Assembly (NCBI GenBank): GCA_002928515.1
Contig: PERI01000001.1
Location: forward strand, 496,001 to 560,000
Source: Hyphomicrobium sp.
Lineage (GTDB): Bacteria > Pseudomonadota > Alphaproteobacteria > Rhizobiales > Hyphomicrobiaceae
Length of the DNA stretch: 64,000 bases
Direction of reading: 5' to 3'
Numbering within the stretch: the first letter of the stretch is position 1; each line of letters begins with the position of its first letter. The notes under the pieces are model-generated. The model worked only from the letters and a program-made list of their open reading frames with translations. It was not told where the DNA came from and did not search any database. This document shows positions 25,751-34,845 of the stretch, one piece after another. The position numbers were made by a program, and so were the translations under genes.

Positions 25751-26824
25751 TCAGCCTCCACGTTTCATGGTATCGGCGAGGTTGCGCAGCATGCTGGCGA
25801 CTTCGGCTTGCTGCGTCGCCTGCTCATCGACCCATTCACGCACGACCTTTTGCTCTGATCGCATTTGCGTGACAAGTTGATTGACGCCGCGCGCCAAGTC
25901 ACGCACGTCATCGGCTGCTTGAGCCGCAGCCGGACCACTGCCGCCCAACATCGCAGGCGGGGCAACGGGCTGCTCTGACAATCGACTTGTAAAGTCTTCC
26001 AAAGCGCGCTGCATATCGACAACTGCGCCTAGCAATTGCCGATTGACGTAATCGGACGACGTCGATCCGGAACCACCAACAGGCGTCAATTCCGTGATGC
26101 CCGACAGCCATTCTTCCAATTCATTGTAGAAACGATTGTGGGCGTGACTTGCTTGCAATTCAAGAAAGCCAAGAACAAGCGAACCTGCCAAGCCAAGGAG
26201 CGAAGATGAAAACGCGGTGCCCATGCCTTTGAGCGGTGCGGCCAAACTGGCTTTCAGATCGCCGAAAAGTTGTGCGTTGTTGTTCGCGGACGTGCCAAGC
26301 GTATCGATGGCTTTGCCGACGGATTGAATGGTTTCGAGCAAGCCCCAGAATGTGCCGAGCAGTCCGAGGAACACCAACAAGCCAACGAGATAGCGACCGG
26401 TATCGCGCGCTTCATCGAGGCGAGAGCCAATCGAATCCATGAATGACTGCATGGCCGTCGTCGATAATGACAGGTTACCAGTGCGGTCACGCAGCATGGT
26501 GGCCATGGGGGCCAACAAAACGGGCTTATGGCTGATGACTAAACCGGGATCGGCGACCCGATACGCATTGACCCAGCGAATTTCTGGATAAAGGCGGATC
26601 ACCTGTCGAAATGCGTAAATGATGCCGAGTGCTAGTACGCCTATGATCAGGCCGTTCAATCCTGGGTTGGTAAGGAGTGCGCTAGCCAATTGATCGTATA
26701 GAATTGCTGCGAGAAATCCGACCAACGTCAGGAAGATCAGCATGCGTAGCAAGAAGACGCCAGGTGGCGTCAGGCGGCGCGAAACTGGCGACAATGCAGC
26801 GTCGGCCTGGCGTGACTTGGCCAT
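25751..26824 (-). CDS. MotA/TolQ/ExbB-type proton channel subunit
   Basis: 357 aa from the ATG at 26824, which has GGAGAAG 5 bases upstream; the frame is open to 26977. Four membrane segments are seen (about 22-44, 55-75, 147-170, 195-217); the third pair carries the LLGLLGTFWGLLETI and GTAFSSSLLGLAGSLVLG blocks of the MotA/TolQ/ExbB family. A C-terminal helical tail of 130 residues follows. It is co-transcribed with the MotB-like gene, and together they should form an inner-membrane ion-driven motor unit. Its target process is unknown. Confidence 0.86.
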   Translation of the reverse strand: MAKSRQADAALSPVSRRLTPPGVFLLRMLIFLTLVGFLAAILYDQLASALLTNPGLNGLIIGVLALGIIYAFRQVIRLYPEIRWVNAYRVADPGLVISHKPVLLAPMATMLRDRTGNLSLSTTAMQSFMDSIGSRLDEARDTGRYLVGLLVFLGLLGTFWGLLETIQSVGKAIDTLGTSANNNAQLFGDLKASLAAPLKGMGTAFSSSLLGLAGSLVLGFLELQASHAHNRFYNELEEWLSGITELTPVGGSGSTSSDYVNRQLLGAVVDMQRALEDFTSRLSEQPVAPPAMLGGSGPAAAQAADDVRDLARGVNQLVTQMRSEQKVVREWVDEQATQQAEVASMLRNLADTMKRGG

Positions 26825-27027
26825 TCGTCTTCTCCAGAAAATGCCCCCCTCGGGCGCGTCGAACCTTAGACTAAGGGTTTGCGGGCGAAAACGGGCAACA
26901 TCATGCCGGAGCTCAGTATCACAGCCATAACAATGACTATGGTTTACGGAGGTGCCGCATTTAGGGGCATCTGGCAATTATTGGAGGATAATCTTGCAGA
27001 TTTGCTAGTGGCGTTAGCGCCTTAAAC

Positions 27028-27828
27028 TCAGGTTCGCACTGCTTTGTCGCCGACGACGCCTAGCATCAATTTTTGGATGGTGCTGTTGGCGGCAAGGACG
27101 TCACCATTTTCGAGCATTTTATCACCGCCGGATAGATCGCTGACGATGCCGCCAGCTTCACGAACGATGACAATGCCGGCAGCTAAGTCCCAAGCTTTGA
27201 GATTATGCTCCCAGTAAGCGTCGAAGCGACCAGCGGCGATGAATGCGAGATCGAGTGCGGCAGAACCGGTACGACGCACGCCCGACACCTCGCGCATCAT
27301 CACATCCATGTCTTTGAGGAAGCGACCATGACCGTCACGGCCGCGATGTGGGATGCCGGTCGTTACGAGACAATCACTGAGTGACTTGCGGGCTGCAACG
27401 CGCAGTCGGCGGTCGTTCATAAACGCGCCTTTGCCTTTTTCAGCGGTGAAAAGTTCGTCGCTCGCTGGATTGTAAATCACTCCGGCGACGAGTTGTCCTT
27501 CACGCTCAAGCCCGATGGATATCGCAAACAGTGGATTTGAATGTAGAAAGTTGGTCGTGCCGTCCAACGGATCGACAATCCATCGGTGGGTTTTATCAAC
27601 GCCATCTATCGCGCCTCGCTCTTCCATCAGGAAGCCGTAGCCAGGGCGTGCTTTGTTGAGTTCCTTGAAGATCGTTTCTTCAGCTTTGTGGTCGGCATTC
27701 GATACGAAATTTGCCGGACCTTTGATCGACACTTGCAGTTGCTCGACTTCGCCGAAATCGCGCACGAGACCGCGGCCTGCTTTGCGTGCGGCTGTAATCA
27801 TCACGTTGAGGGTCGGCGAGACGTTCAT
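27028..27828 (-). CDS. suhB: Inositol-1-monophosphatase family protein
   Basis: 266 aa, full length for SuhB. It hydrolyses inositol phosphates and, in enterobacteria, also helps rRNA antitermination. Metal and substrate motifs are present: the GxLxEE-like block FLMEERGAIDG, IVDPLDGTTNF and WDLAAGIVIVREAGG. Cytoplasmic. It stands alone between the MotA-like gene and the Sel1 gene. No clear terminator separates it from its neighbours. Confidence 0.93.
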   Translation of the reverse strand: MNVSPTLNVMITAARKAGRGLVRDFGEVEQLQVSIKGPANFVSNADHKAEETIFKELNKARPGYGFLMEERGAIDGVDKTHRWIVDPLDGTTNFLHSNPLFAISIGLEREGQLVAGVIYNPASDELFTAEKGKGAFMNDRRLRVAARKSLSDCLVTTGIPHRGRDGHGRFLKDMDVMMREVSGVRRTGSAALDLAFIAAGRFDAYWEHNLKAWDLAAGIVIVREAGGIVSDLSGGDKMLENGDVLAANSTIQKLMLGVVGDKAVRT

Positions 27829-27955
27829 CGCGCGGGCGTCCGATAATTCGGGAGGAAGCGAAGCTGCGGTGACTAGACCGTTCCATCCGCGCTGGCAAGG
27901 TGGCGTACCGTCAGAGTGTTATGTGGCGTTAACGACAGCGGTGGCTCTCAATATT

Positions 27956-29059
27956 TCACTGCAAGGGAAGGACTTGAATGCGGTCTGACCATTCTGCGGC
28001 TGCCACTTGCCCCTTCTGCTGGTCGGTGTTGGATAGCTTCACAATCGTTTTGTCGAGTTCGTCATCGACAACCCCGTTGCGCTTGGCGATGAAGCGCCAT
28101 TTTGTGGCTTCTACGGGGTTTTTTTCTACTCCAATGCCTTCAAGATAAAGGTATGCCAAACGGTTCTGCGCGCCTGCGATGCCTTTTTCGGCTGCTGCTT
28201 TCATATAGCTGCCGGCTTTGGGTTCATCCGTGGTTAGCCCATATCCTTTGAGCAGCAACACAGCGTATTCATACTGCGCGACGGCAAGGTTTTGGTTGGC
28301 GGCTCGTGACAGCCACTTTGCCGCTTCGAGCAAATTGGCATCTACGCCCGTACCCGTTTGATAGAGGGCTGCGACGTCGTACTGGGCCTGTGCGATGCCT
28401 TTTTCGGCTGCGTAATTGATGTGTTGCCAAGCACGGATCGGGTTTTCGGGCTTGCCGTCGCCCTTCAAGAACAAAAGTCCGAGGTTGTAATTGGCTTCGG
28501 CATGACCGGTGCGGGCGGCTTGTTCGAACAATTCGGCGGCGCGCAGACGATTTTTTTCAACCCCGCGTCCTTCGGCAAACATCAAGCCGAGGGCGAAAGT
28601 GCCGGCCACATCTCCCAATTCTGAGGCGCGCGTGTAGGACAGTACGGCTGCTTTCTCGTCTTTCGATACGCCCAAGCCTTCAGCGTATATGCGCGCGATC
28701 AAGGTATGTGCTTGGGGCTCGCCGCGTGCTGCTGCTTCTTGTGCGAGCTTTAAAGCTGTTAGGTATTGGCCCTGATCGAACGCGAGATAGGCGGCATCAT
28801 CGCCTGTCAGGGGAACTTTATTGGGAATAATATTTTTTGCAGATGCTGGTTTGGTTGGGCGAGAAGGCGCGCGCTCTGGCGCTGGGGCCTGAGATTTTGG
28901 AACGTCTGTTTTCTTGGGTGCGGTTTCGCTTTCTGGCGCCCGCGTAAACCAAGAGCTGCTTTCTGCGTAAGCGACAAGGCTATAGACTGAGACGGCAGAA
29001 ACAAGCGTCAAAACGTACACGATACAATTGTTCATTGTTCCGGGAGCTATGCGAGGCAT
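27956..29059 (-). CDS. Sel1-repeat (TPR-like) exported protein
   Basis: 367 aa. A signal peptide or anchor (about 12-29) is followed by a Pro/Lys-rich linker and then about six Sel1 repeats from residue 85 to 320 (patterns such as AEGLGVSKDEKAAVLSYTRA and GHAEANYNLGLLFLKG). Such repeats mediate protein contacts in the periplasm. The ATG shares one base with the TAA of the upstream ThiE-like gene (TAATG), which points to translational coupling; an internal Met 8 residues later would also give the signal peptide. Confidence 0.85.
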   Translation of the reverse strand: MPRIAPGTMNNCIVYVLTLVSAVSVYSLVAYAESSSWFTRAPESETAPKKTDVPKSQAPAPERAPSRPTKPASAKNIIPNKVPLTGDDAAYLAFDQGQYLTALKLAQEAAARGEPQAHTLIARIYAEGLGVSKDEKAAVLSYTRASELGDVAGTFALGLMFAEGRGVEKNRLRAAELFEQAARTGHAEANYNLGLLFLKGDGKPENPIRAWQHINYAAEKGIAQAQYDVAALYQTGTGVDANLLEAAKWLSRAANQNLAVAQYEYAVLLLKGYGLTTDEPKAGSYMKAAAEKGIAGAQNRLAYLYLEGIGVEKNPVEATKWRFIAKRNGVVDDELDKTIVKLSNTDQQKGQVAAAEWSDRIQVLPLQ

Positions 29060-29718
29060 TACGCAGCTACTCCAGTTGTCGCGATGGCCGCTTGCATCTC
29101 AAGCGCCCATTTCACGGCATCTGACGGCGATAGATCTATCGGCACTGTCACGGCAATAAAATCCGCCCCCGCTTGGGCGAGATATCTGGCGTGTTCGGGT
29201 CTTTCAACGTCGCAGGCAACACACGCCACTTCAAAAATTTCACTCCACCAGGCGATCAAATCGCATTGGCGATGCTCGGCAGTGTTGCGGTCTTCGACAT
29301 GGGGTGGGATGCCAAAGGCGACGTAGTCGGCACCGGCTTCACCCAAGACCATGGCGTCGTGTCGTGAGCGGCCTGCGTCCGCGCCGACAACATACCGCTC
29401 TCCTAACGTTGCGCGCGCGTCTGCATAGGTCGTTGCTGAATCTTTATTCCAAGATAGATGTACACCATCGGCTTTGACGCTTCGTGCAAGTTCTGGATTA
29501 TCTGCAACTAGAGCAGTAATTCCGCGCTTCTTCATCGTGTCGATGAGAATTTTTGCCGTTTGAGCTTCGAGCTCACCTGATGCTGACCTCAAAGTGACGC
29601 TGGCGATGGGAACTGTATCAAGCACGGCCACTAGAATATCGTGCGCCTGCTTGGCGTCCCGCGTCGTGACTGGCAACGTCAGGCATAGTTCACTCGGCGT
29701 ATTCAAGTGGGCCTCCAT
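29059..29718 (-). CDS. Thiamine-phosphate-synthase-like TIM-barrel protein
   Basis: 219 aa, the size and pattern of ThiE: ADGVHLSW (ThiE has DGVHLGQ), VGADAGRSRHDAMVLGEAGADYVAFG and a late QAGADFIAVT. The pyrophosphate-binding loop after ADYVAFG reads IPPHVEDRN rather than the usual GPxxxTxTK, so it may not be a true thiamine phosphate synthase. Co-transcribed with the Sel1-repeat gene through a TAATG junction. No other thiamine genes are in the window. Confidence 0.7.
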   Translation of the reverse strand: MEAHLNTPSELCLTLPVTTRDAKQAHDILVAVLDTVPIASVTLRSASGELEAQTAKILIDTMKKRGITALVADNPELARSVKADGVHLSWNKDSATTYADARATLGERYVVGADAGRSRHDAMVLGEAGADYVAFGIPPHVEDRNTAEHRQCDLIAWWSEIFEVACVACDVERPEHARYLAQAGADFIAVTVPIDLSPSDAVKWALEMQAAIATTGVAA

Positions 29719-30072
29719 ATGAGACGGCGCTATCCAGGCCGATTGCGGCAGAAAGAAGAAGGCCGAGTTAAGTGCGCGTACAGGCTGGATGCTGACAAAC
29801 CCATAAACTTTCGAGTCTTCCCGGTCACGGCATGGATATTTCGGTATATTCCGATTAATTCACCGTTGTCGCGGGCGCAATCTCGCGCCATCTTTGCACA
29901 GGACGACTTATTCGGCCTTGTTTTGCCACCTTGCAAGCGCAACACCTTGCGAGAGGTGCTTGTCTTTTAATTTCGGTCAAATTCCATGGTTTCTTTGATC
30001 ATGGTATGGCCATTGGAACCAACGGCCAAAATCAATGCCGTCACATCGGAATGTTCGGAGATCATGTTGCCT
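29719..30072. other. Divergent intergenic region, no gene seen
   Basis: 354 bases between the ThiE-like gene and the L,D-transpeptidase. The transpeptidase frame is open back to 29986, but the extra residues precede the signal peptide and are unlikely to be translated. No RNA or hairpin was recognised. Confidence 0.35.
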
Positions 30073-32091
30073 ATGACCCCTGCAATGACTGGTCGTTTTT
30101 GGTTCATATGTTTGCTTTCAGCTCCGCTGCTGTCGTTTGTATCATTGGCACACGCGCAAACGACGCCAGAGCCGACCGTTGCAGCCCCGGCTGTTCCGGC
30201 AGATACGCCGGTTGTTGCGGCGCCACCTACTGATGGGGTTCCTCCGGCTGCGGCGCCAACGGACGGTACGAATTCTCAAGGTACGAGTGCGGCAGCAGCT
30301 GCTCCTGTCGTGCCGACTGAGATCGAAGCTGTCCGATCTGCGTTAGGCGACAAGACTATAATAGGTTCAGCGCATGGTGATGACGTCGCGGCGTTGCAGA
30401 AATTTTATGCAGGTCGGCAGTCATTGCTTTGGGTTGTGGGGGGTGCGTTTTCACAATCTGCGCAATCGGCAATCTCTGAGATGAAGAAGGCCGATGACTA
30501 CGGCTTGGATGCTTCGGCATTCGTTCTTCCCGAACTGGCGCAAGGGGCGACACTAGATGCACAGGCGCAAGCTGAAGCGAAGCTTGCACTTTCAATTATG
30601 AAGTATGCACGTCATGCACGCGGTGGCCGGGTTGAGCCCGTCAAAATGAGCAGCATGTTGGATGTCAAGCCTGACATCAAAGATCCGAATATCGTTATTG
30701 GCGAATTGGCGGCAAGTTCTACGCCAGATGCGGTTTTGCGTGGGCTGCATCCCAAGCATGCCGAATTCGAAGGTTTGCGACAGGCGCTATTGAAAGCGCG
30801 AGGGCCAACGGCTGCCGCGGAACCAATCGATCCTGCGTTACTGATAAAAATACCCGCGGGAAAAACGTTGAAGCCCGGAGCTCAGCACGATGATGCAGCT
30901 CTTTTGCGTCAACGTTTGAAAGCTCCTGCGAATTCTGAGGGAAACGACCGCCTGTTCGACGAACAACTCGTTTTGGCCGTCAAAGCTTTTCAAGAGTCCA
31001 ATGGCATCAAACCGACGGGTCAACTCACGGCTAAAACGCGCAAAGCACTCAATGCTGAAGCTGAACCAAAAGTCGCCGATCCTAAGCGTGATGTTGATCG
31101 GCTGATCGTGAATATGGAGCGCTGGCGCTGGTTGCCCGAAGATCTTGGCGCGCTTCATGTGATGAATAACGTGCCGGAATTCATGACGCGTGTCGTTAAA
31201 AACAATGAGAACATATTCGAAGAGCGCATCATTGTGGGATTGCCCACGTGGCCGACGCCGATGCTTACCGACAGTATGGAGCGGATTGTCTTCAATCCAG
31301 AATGGGGTGTGCCCGACGGTATCAAAGTCAAGGAACTACTGCCGCGCCTCAAGCGCGCTTCGTCTCAGTATAGTGGCGGATTTTTTGATCAATTGTTCAG
31401 CGGCGGATCGAGTGGTGGGGCGCGCGTTCTGGCCGCTTACGGATTGAAGCCCAGTATCAATGGCCGTCCAGTCAACGCCGATTCCGTTGACTGGAATCGC
31501 GTCGATATTCGTCGCTATAGTTTTGTGCAGCCTGCGGGCAGTAAAAACCCGCTGGGAAATGTGAAGTTCATGTTCCCGAATACGCATGACGTTTACATGC
31601 ACGATACCTCGTCACGTAATCTCTTCGCACAATCACGGCGCGCTCTGAGCCATGGCTGCATCCGTGTTCAGAACCCGCGAAAATTGGCCGAAGTTCTTTT
31701 AGCTGAAGATAAAGGCTGGTCGCCTGAGAAAGTATCAAGTCAGTATGGCGGCGGCACAAATGACGTTGTTCTGGATAAGCCAATTCCAGTTTATCTCGTC
31801 TATTTTACAGCGCGGCCTGGCACCGATGGAAAAGTCACGACATACTCAGACATTTACGGCCATGACTCGCGATTGATGGCGGCGCTATCGGGTAAGCCTG
31901 TGCGTTACGCGCCTGAGAAGCCTGCCGACGATCAAATTGCGGACAGTAGCGATGCGACTGTCGTTTATAACGATGAGCCTGTTGCGTCCCCGTCCAAAAA
32001 GAATTCCAACAAAAATACAGCTTCGCGCAAATCTCAGCAGACTTCTGGCGATTTAATTTCGAATGCCTTGTCTGGCCTTTTGACGAACTAG
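30073..32091 (+). CDS. L,D-transpeptidase of the YcbB type
   Basis: About 672 aa from the ATG at 30073 (an ATG at 30085 is also possible), chosen because the signal peptide (GRFWFICLLSAPLLSFVSL, cut after AHAQ) begins here. A Pro/Ala/Thr-rich linker follows, then a helical region, a peptidoglycan-binding domain (about 275-345, FQESNGIKPTGQLTAKT) and the YkuD catalytic domain with HDTSSRNLF and SHGCIRVQNP, nucleophile Cys near residue 529. It makes 3-3 cross-links in the periplasm between diaminopimelate residues. The C-terminal 80 residues are low-complexity. Ended by the terminator at 32116-32140. Confidence 0.92.
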   Translation: MTPAMTGRFWFICLLSAPLLSFVSLAHAQTTPEPTVAAPAVPADTPVVAAPPTDGVPPAAAPTDGTNSQGTSAAAAAPVVPTEIEAVRSALGDKTIIGSAHGDDVAALQKFYAGRQSLLWVVGGAFSQSAQSAISEMKKADDYGLDASAFVLPELAQGATLDAQAQAEAKLALSIMKYARHARGGRVEPVKMSSMLDVKPDIKDPNIVIGELAASSTPDAVLRGLHPKHAEFEGLRQALLKARGPTAAAEPIDPALLIKIPAGKTLKPGAQHDDAALLRQRLKAPANSEGNDRLFDEQLVLAVKAFQESNGIKPTGQLTAKTRKALNAEAEPKVADPKRDVDRLIVNMERWRWLPEDLGALHVMNNVPEFMTRVVKNNENIFEERIIVGLPTWPTPMLTDSMERIVFNPEWGVPDGIKVKELLPRLKRASSQYSGGFFDQLFSGGSSGGARVLAAYGLKPSINGRPVNADSVDWNRVDIRRYSFVQPAGSKNPLGNVKFMFPNTHDVYMHDTSSRNLFAQSRRALSHGCIRVQNPRKLAEVLLAEDKGWSPEKVSSQYGGGTNDVVLDKPIPVYLVYFTARPGTDGKVTTYSDIYGHDSRLMAALSGKPVRYAPEKPADDQIADSSDATVVYNDEPVASPSKKNSNKNTASRKSQQTSGDLISNALSGLLTN

Positions 32092-32115
32092 CAAGCATTT
32101 GTGCTGAAAACGAAT

Positions 32116-32140
32116 AAGGCGGGCTTCGTGCCCGCCTTTT
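32116..32140 (+). terminator. Intrinsic terminator after the L,D-transpeptidase gene
   Basis: AAGGCGGGC, loop TTCGT, GCCCGCCTT (32116-32138), followed by TT and then GTTTTTG. It lies 25 bases after the stop codon. Confidence 0.85.
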
Positions 32141-32164
32141 GTTTTTGTCAGAATTGCAAAATCC

Positions 32165-33199
32165 TTACGCCGCTTTTTCTAGTTTTGCATCCCAAGTCCC
32201 AAGTGCCGCCAAGCTGTTCATTTTCGCCCGATGCGTGAACGCGCGTTGACCTGCGGCGACATTCTCTGGTTTTCCGCCCCAAGCGTTCAGAGCGGCGGCT
32301 TGCAACGCGCGACCGTATGAGAATGTCAGTGCCCATGGCAGTGGGCCGCTCGCGTTCATGAGCGACAAATGCTGCGTTGCGGTTTCATCGGATTGCCCGC
32401 CCGACAAGAAGGCGATGCCTGGTACCGATGCCGGCACCGTGCTCTTGAGGCATTTCAAGGTTTTTTCAGCGACCTCTGCGGCGCTCGCTTGTTTGGACGC
32501 CTTCTGGCCAGCGATGACCATGTTCGGTTTCAGGATCATGCCTTCGAGCATGACCCGTGCGTCATACAATTCGCGGAAGACAGATCGCAGGGTCCATTCC
32601 GTCACGCGATAGCATTCGTCGATGTCGTGGGCGGCATGTGGTCCATCCATAAGCACTTCGGGCTCGACGATAGGAACGATGCCTGCTTCCTGGCACAAGG
32701 CTGCATAGCGCGCGAGAGCGTGACTGTTGGCTTTGATGCAGTTCCAGGTCGGTGCACCATCCGCGATGGTGATGACGCCGCGCCATTTGGCAAAGCGCGC
32801 TCCCAGTTTGTAGTAGTCAGCCAAGCGCTCGCGCAGACCGTCGAGGCCTTCGGTAACGGTTTCGATTTCTTTTGTCGGGCCTGCGAGTGGCTTGGCGCCT
32901 GTATCGACCTTGATACCGGGAATAGAGCCTGCCGCTTTCATCACATCGACGAGCGAGGTGCCGTCTTTGGCTTTCTGGCGAATGGTCTCATCATACAAAA
33001 TGACGCCGGAGACGTAGTTGGTCATAGCGTCTGTCGAGCGGAACAGCATTTCGCGATAATCGCGACGGGCATCTTCGGTTGAGGTCAACTTAATCGAGTC
33101 GAAGCGCTTTTTTATTGTGCCTGAACTTTCATCGGCCGCGAGAATGCCTTTGCCGGGCGCGACGAGAGCGCGGGCGATGTCTTCGAGTTTCTCGGTCAT
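32165..33199 (-). CDS. fda: Class I fructose-bisphosphate aldolase
   Basis: 344 aa, the eukaryote-like class I aldolase. It cleaves fructose 1,6-bisphosphate to dihydroxyacetone phosphate and glyceraldehyde 3-phosphate by a Schiff base, without metal. Family blocks: GKGILAADESSGTIKKRF (16-33), TWNCIKANSHALARYA, IVPIVEPEVLMDGPH, the Schiff-base Lys224 in LEGMILKPNM, and FLSGGQSDE. It follows gap on the same strand with about 85 bases between, including a hairpin at 33244-33270, so the two glycolytic enzymes may be co-transcribed with partial termination. GGAGATAACGATG provides a ribosome binding site. Confidence 0.96.
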   Translation of the reverse strand: MTEKLEDIARALVAPGKGILAADESSGTIKKRFDSIKLTSTEDARRDYREMLFRSTDAMTNYVSGVILYDETIRQKAKDGTSLVDVMKAAGSIPGIKVDTGAKPLAGPTKEIETVTEGLDGLRERLADYYKLGARFAKWRGVITIADGAPTWNCIKANSHALARYAALCQEAGIVPIVEPEVLMDGPHAAHDIDECYRVTEWTLRSVFRELYDARVMLEGMILKPNMVIAGQKASKQASAAEVAEKTLKCLKSTVPASVPGIAFLSGGQSDETATQHLSLMNASGPLPWALTFSYGRALQAAALNAWGGKPENVAAGQRAFTHRAKMNSLAALGTWDAKLEKAA

Positions 33200-33243
33200 C
33201 GTTATCTCCTAAGGCGAGACAGAAACATCTTCAAAAATGCGAA

Positions 33244-33270
33244 ACGGGCGCTCCATTTCTGGGCGCCCGT
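33244..33270 (-). terminator. Hairpin between gap and the aldolase gene, weak terminator or attenuator
   Basis: ACGGGCGC (33244-33251) pairs with GCGCCCGT (33263-33270). On the minus strand the stem is followed by TTTCGCATTTTTG, an interrupted T-run, so read-through from gap into the aldolase gene is likely partial. Confidence 0.55.
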
Positions 33271-33283
33271 GTTGCTTTGTGCG

Positions 33284-34294
33284 TTATAGTAATTTGCCCA
33301 TTGCGACGGCTGTATCGGCCATGCGGTTGGAAAAACCCCATTCGTTGTCATACCAGGACATGACGCGGACAAAGGTTCCATCGAGCACTTTTGTTTGATC
33401 GAGATGGAAGATGCTCGAATGACTATCGTGATTGAAGTCAGCCGATACGTTGGGTTGGTCTGTGGCGGCTAGCACACCCTTCAGGGGTCCGCTGGCTGCT
33501 GCCTTGAGTATAGCTTCGTTGATTTCGGCGACTGTGGTCGCGCGCTTGGCGACAAATTTGAAATCGACGACCGAGACGTTCGGCGTTGGGACACGGATTG
33601 ACGTGCCGTCTAGGCGTCCATTGAGCTCGGGCAGAACGAGACCAACCGCTTTGGCAGCCCCGGTCGTTGTCGGGATCATCGAGAGTGCTGCGGCGCGGCC
33701 TCGATAGAGATCCTTGTGCAACGTATCGAGCGTTGGTTGGTCTCCAGTGTAGGAGTGAATGGTCGTCATGAAGCCTTTGTCGATACCAACAAGGTCATTC
33801 AACACCTTAGCGATTGGCGCGAGGCAGTTTGTGGTGCACGACGCGTTGGAAATGACGAGATGATCTTTCGTCAACTTGTCGTGGTTGACACCATAAACAA
33901 CCGTCAAATCCGCGCCGTCTGCTGGTGCGGATACGATCACGCGCTTTGCGCCAGCATCCAAGTGCGCCTTGGCTTTGTCTTTCGATGTGAAGATACCAGT
34001 GCATTCCAGTGCGATATCAACGCCAAGCGCTTTGTGGGGAAGCTCTGCTGGATTTTTTACAGCCGTAACTTTGATCGGCCCGCGGCCTGCATCAATGGTA
34101 TCGCCAGACACAACGACCTTATGTGGGAATCGACCGTGTACGCTGTCAAAGCGCAACAAATGGGCATTCGTTTCCACTGGACCTAAGTCGTTGATCGCGA
34201 CAACTTCGATATCGGTGCGACCGCTTTCAACGATTGCGCGCAAGACGTTGCGGCCAATGCGGCCAAAGCCGTTGATCGCGACCTTCACAACCAT
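33284..34294 (-). CDS. gap: Glyceraldehyde-3-phosphate dehydrogenase, type I
   Basis: 336 aa. Start at 34294 ([16 protein letters not shown]), which has GGAGGA about 8 bases upstream; the open frame reaches 34342. It oxidises glyceraldehyde 3-phosphate to 1,3-bisphosphoglycerate. NAD-binding NGFGRIGR (8-15), NDL at 35-37 suggesting NAD rather than NADP use, catalytic Cys153 in [12 protein letters not shown], and His in [10 protein letters not shown] are present. Cytoplasmic, grouped with the aldolase gene downstream. Confidence 0.97.
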   Translation of the reverse strand: MVVKVAINGFGRIGRNVLRAIVESGRTDIEVVAINDLGPVETNAHLLRFDSVHGRFPHKVVVSGDTIDAGRGPIKVTAVKNPAELPHKALGVDIALECTGIFTSKDKAKAHLDAGAKRVIVSAPADGADLTVVYGVNHDKLTKDHLVISNASCTTNCLAPIAKVLNDLVGIDKGFMTTIHSYTGDQPTLDTLHKDLYRGRAAALSMIPTTTGAAKAVGLVLPELNGRLDGTSIRVPTPNVSVVDFKFVAKRATTVAEINEAILKAAASGPLKGVLAATDQPNVSADFNHDSHSSIFHLDQTKVLDGTFVRVMSWYDNEWGFSNRMADTAVAMGKLL

Positions 34295-34577
34295 GTGTTC
34301 ATTCCTCCGCAATGTCTGAGCGTGGCTGTTGCCAATGAACAAGCCAAGTGGCGCTCAAAACGTCAGTTTGACGCGTCTTTAACGTGACGCAGAGGGTGCC
34401 TGTCAATGTGGCATGCCCGGAGAGAGCAGAACTGGTGAAACAATCTTTTTTGTATGAATGAATGAGGAACATGCGCTGACGTTTGTTGACGCGCTTCGGT
34501 GATGGACCGTATCGTAGCAACTTACTTAATTTGATTGTCGCGTCCATCGTGTCGCCACGATAAGGCGAGCAGAGGCC

Positions 34578-34790
34578 ATGGCTGAACGCAACACCGCGAA
34601 AATAAAGCGTTCCGAACCTGTTAAGGCGGAGCGAAAACCGACGGGCAGCCCTGCCGCATCTGAGGTTGTTCGTTTGAGGGCGGAATTGGCGGCTGCGCTA
34701 TCGCGCATTGCCGAGTTAGAGGCCATTCAGAACGACGCCATCAATCGCATTGATTGGGTTATCGATTCGCTTCATAACCTCTCCGAGTAA
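34578..34790 (+). CDS. Small coiled-coil protein next to zapA
   Basis: 70 aa: a basic N-terminus (MAERNTAKIKRSEPVKAERK) followed by one heptad-like helix (VVRLRAELAAALSRIAELEA) and the tail INRIDWVIDSLHNLSE. No family recognised. It lies 55 bases before zapA, a position where other alphaproteobacteria also carry small coiled-coil genes, so a role with ZapA in division-ring assembly is possible but only inferred. The ribosome binding site AGCAGAGGCC sits just before the ATG. Confidence 0.65.
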   Translation: MAERNTAKIKRSEPVKAERKPTGSPAASEVVRLRAELAAALSRIAELEAIQNDAINRIDWVIDSLHNLSE

Positions 34791-34845
34791 GCATCTCGAT
34801 GTGCTCAGCGTGAAATGAGAGGTGCGGCGGGGCCGCAGCCAGTTC

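Noticed and set aside
24717-26824. Zorya-type anti-phage system (ZorA/ZorB resemble MotA/MotB)
   Set aside because: No ZorC, ZorD or ZorE gene is adjacent; the next genes are suhB and an ABC exporter. The pair looks like a core envelope unit.
27829-27955. suhB-type RNA leader upstream of the suhB gene
   Set aside because: No stable hairpin followed by a T-run was found in this short region.
32369-33082. 237-aa plus-strand frame
   Set aside because: Antisense to the class I aldolase gene, which is unmistakable.
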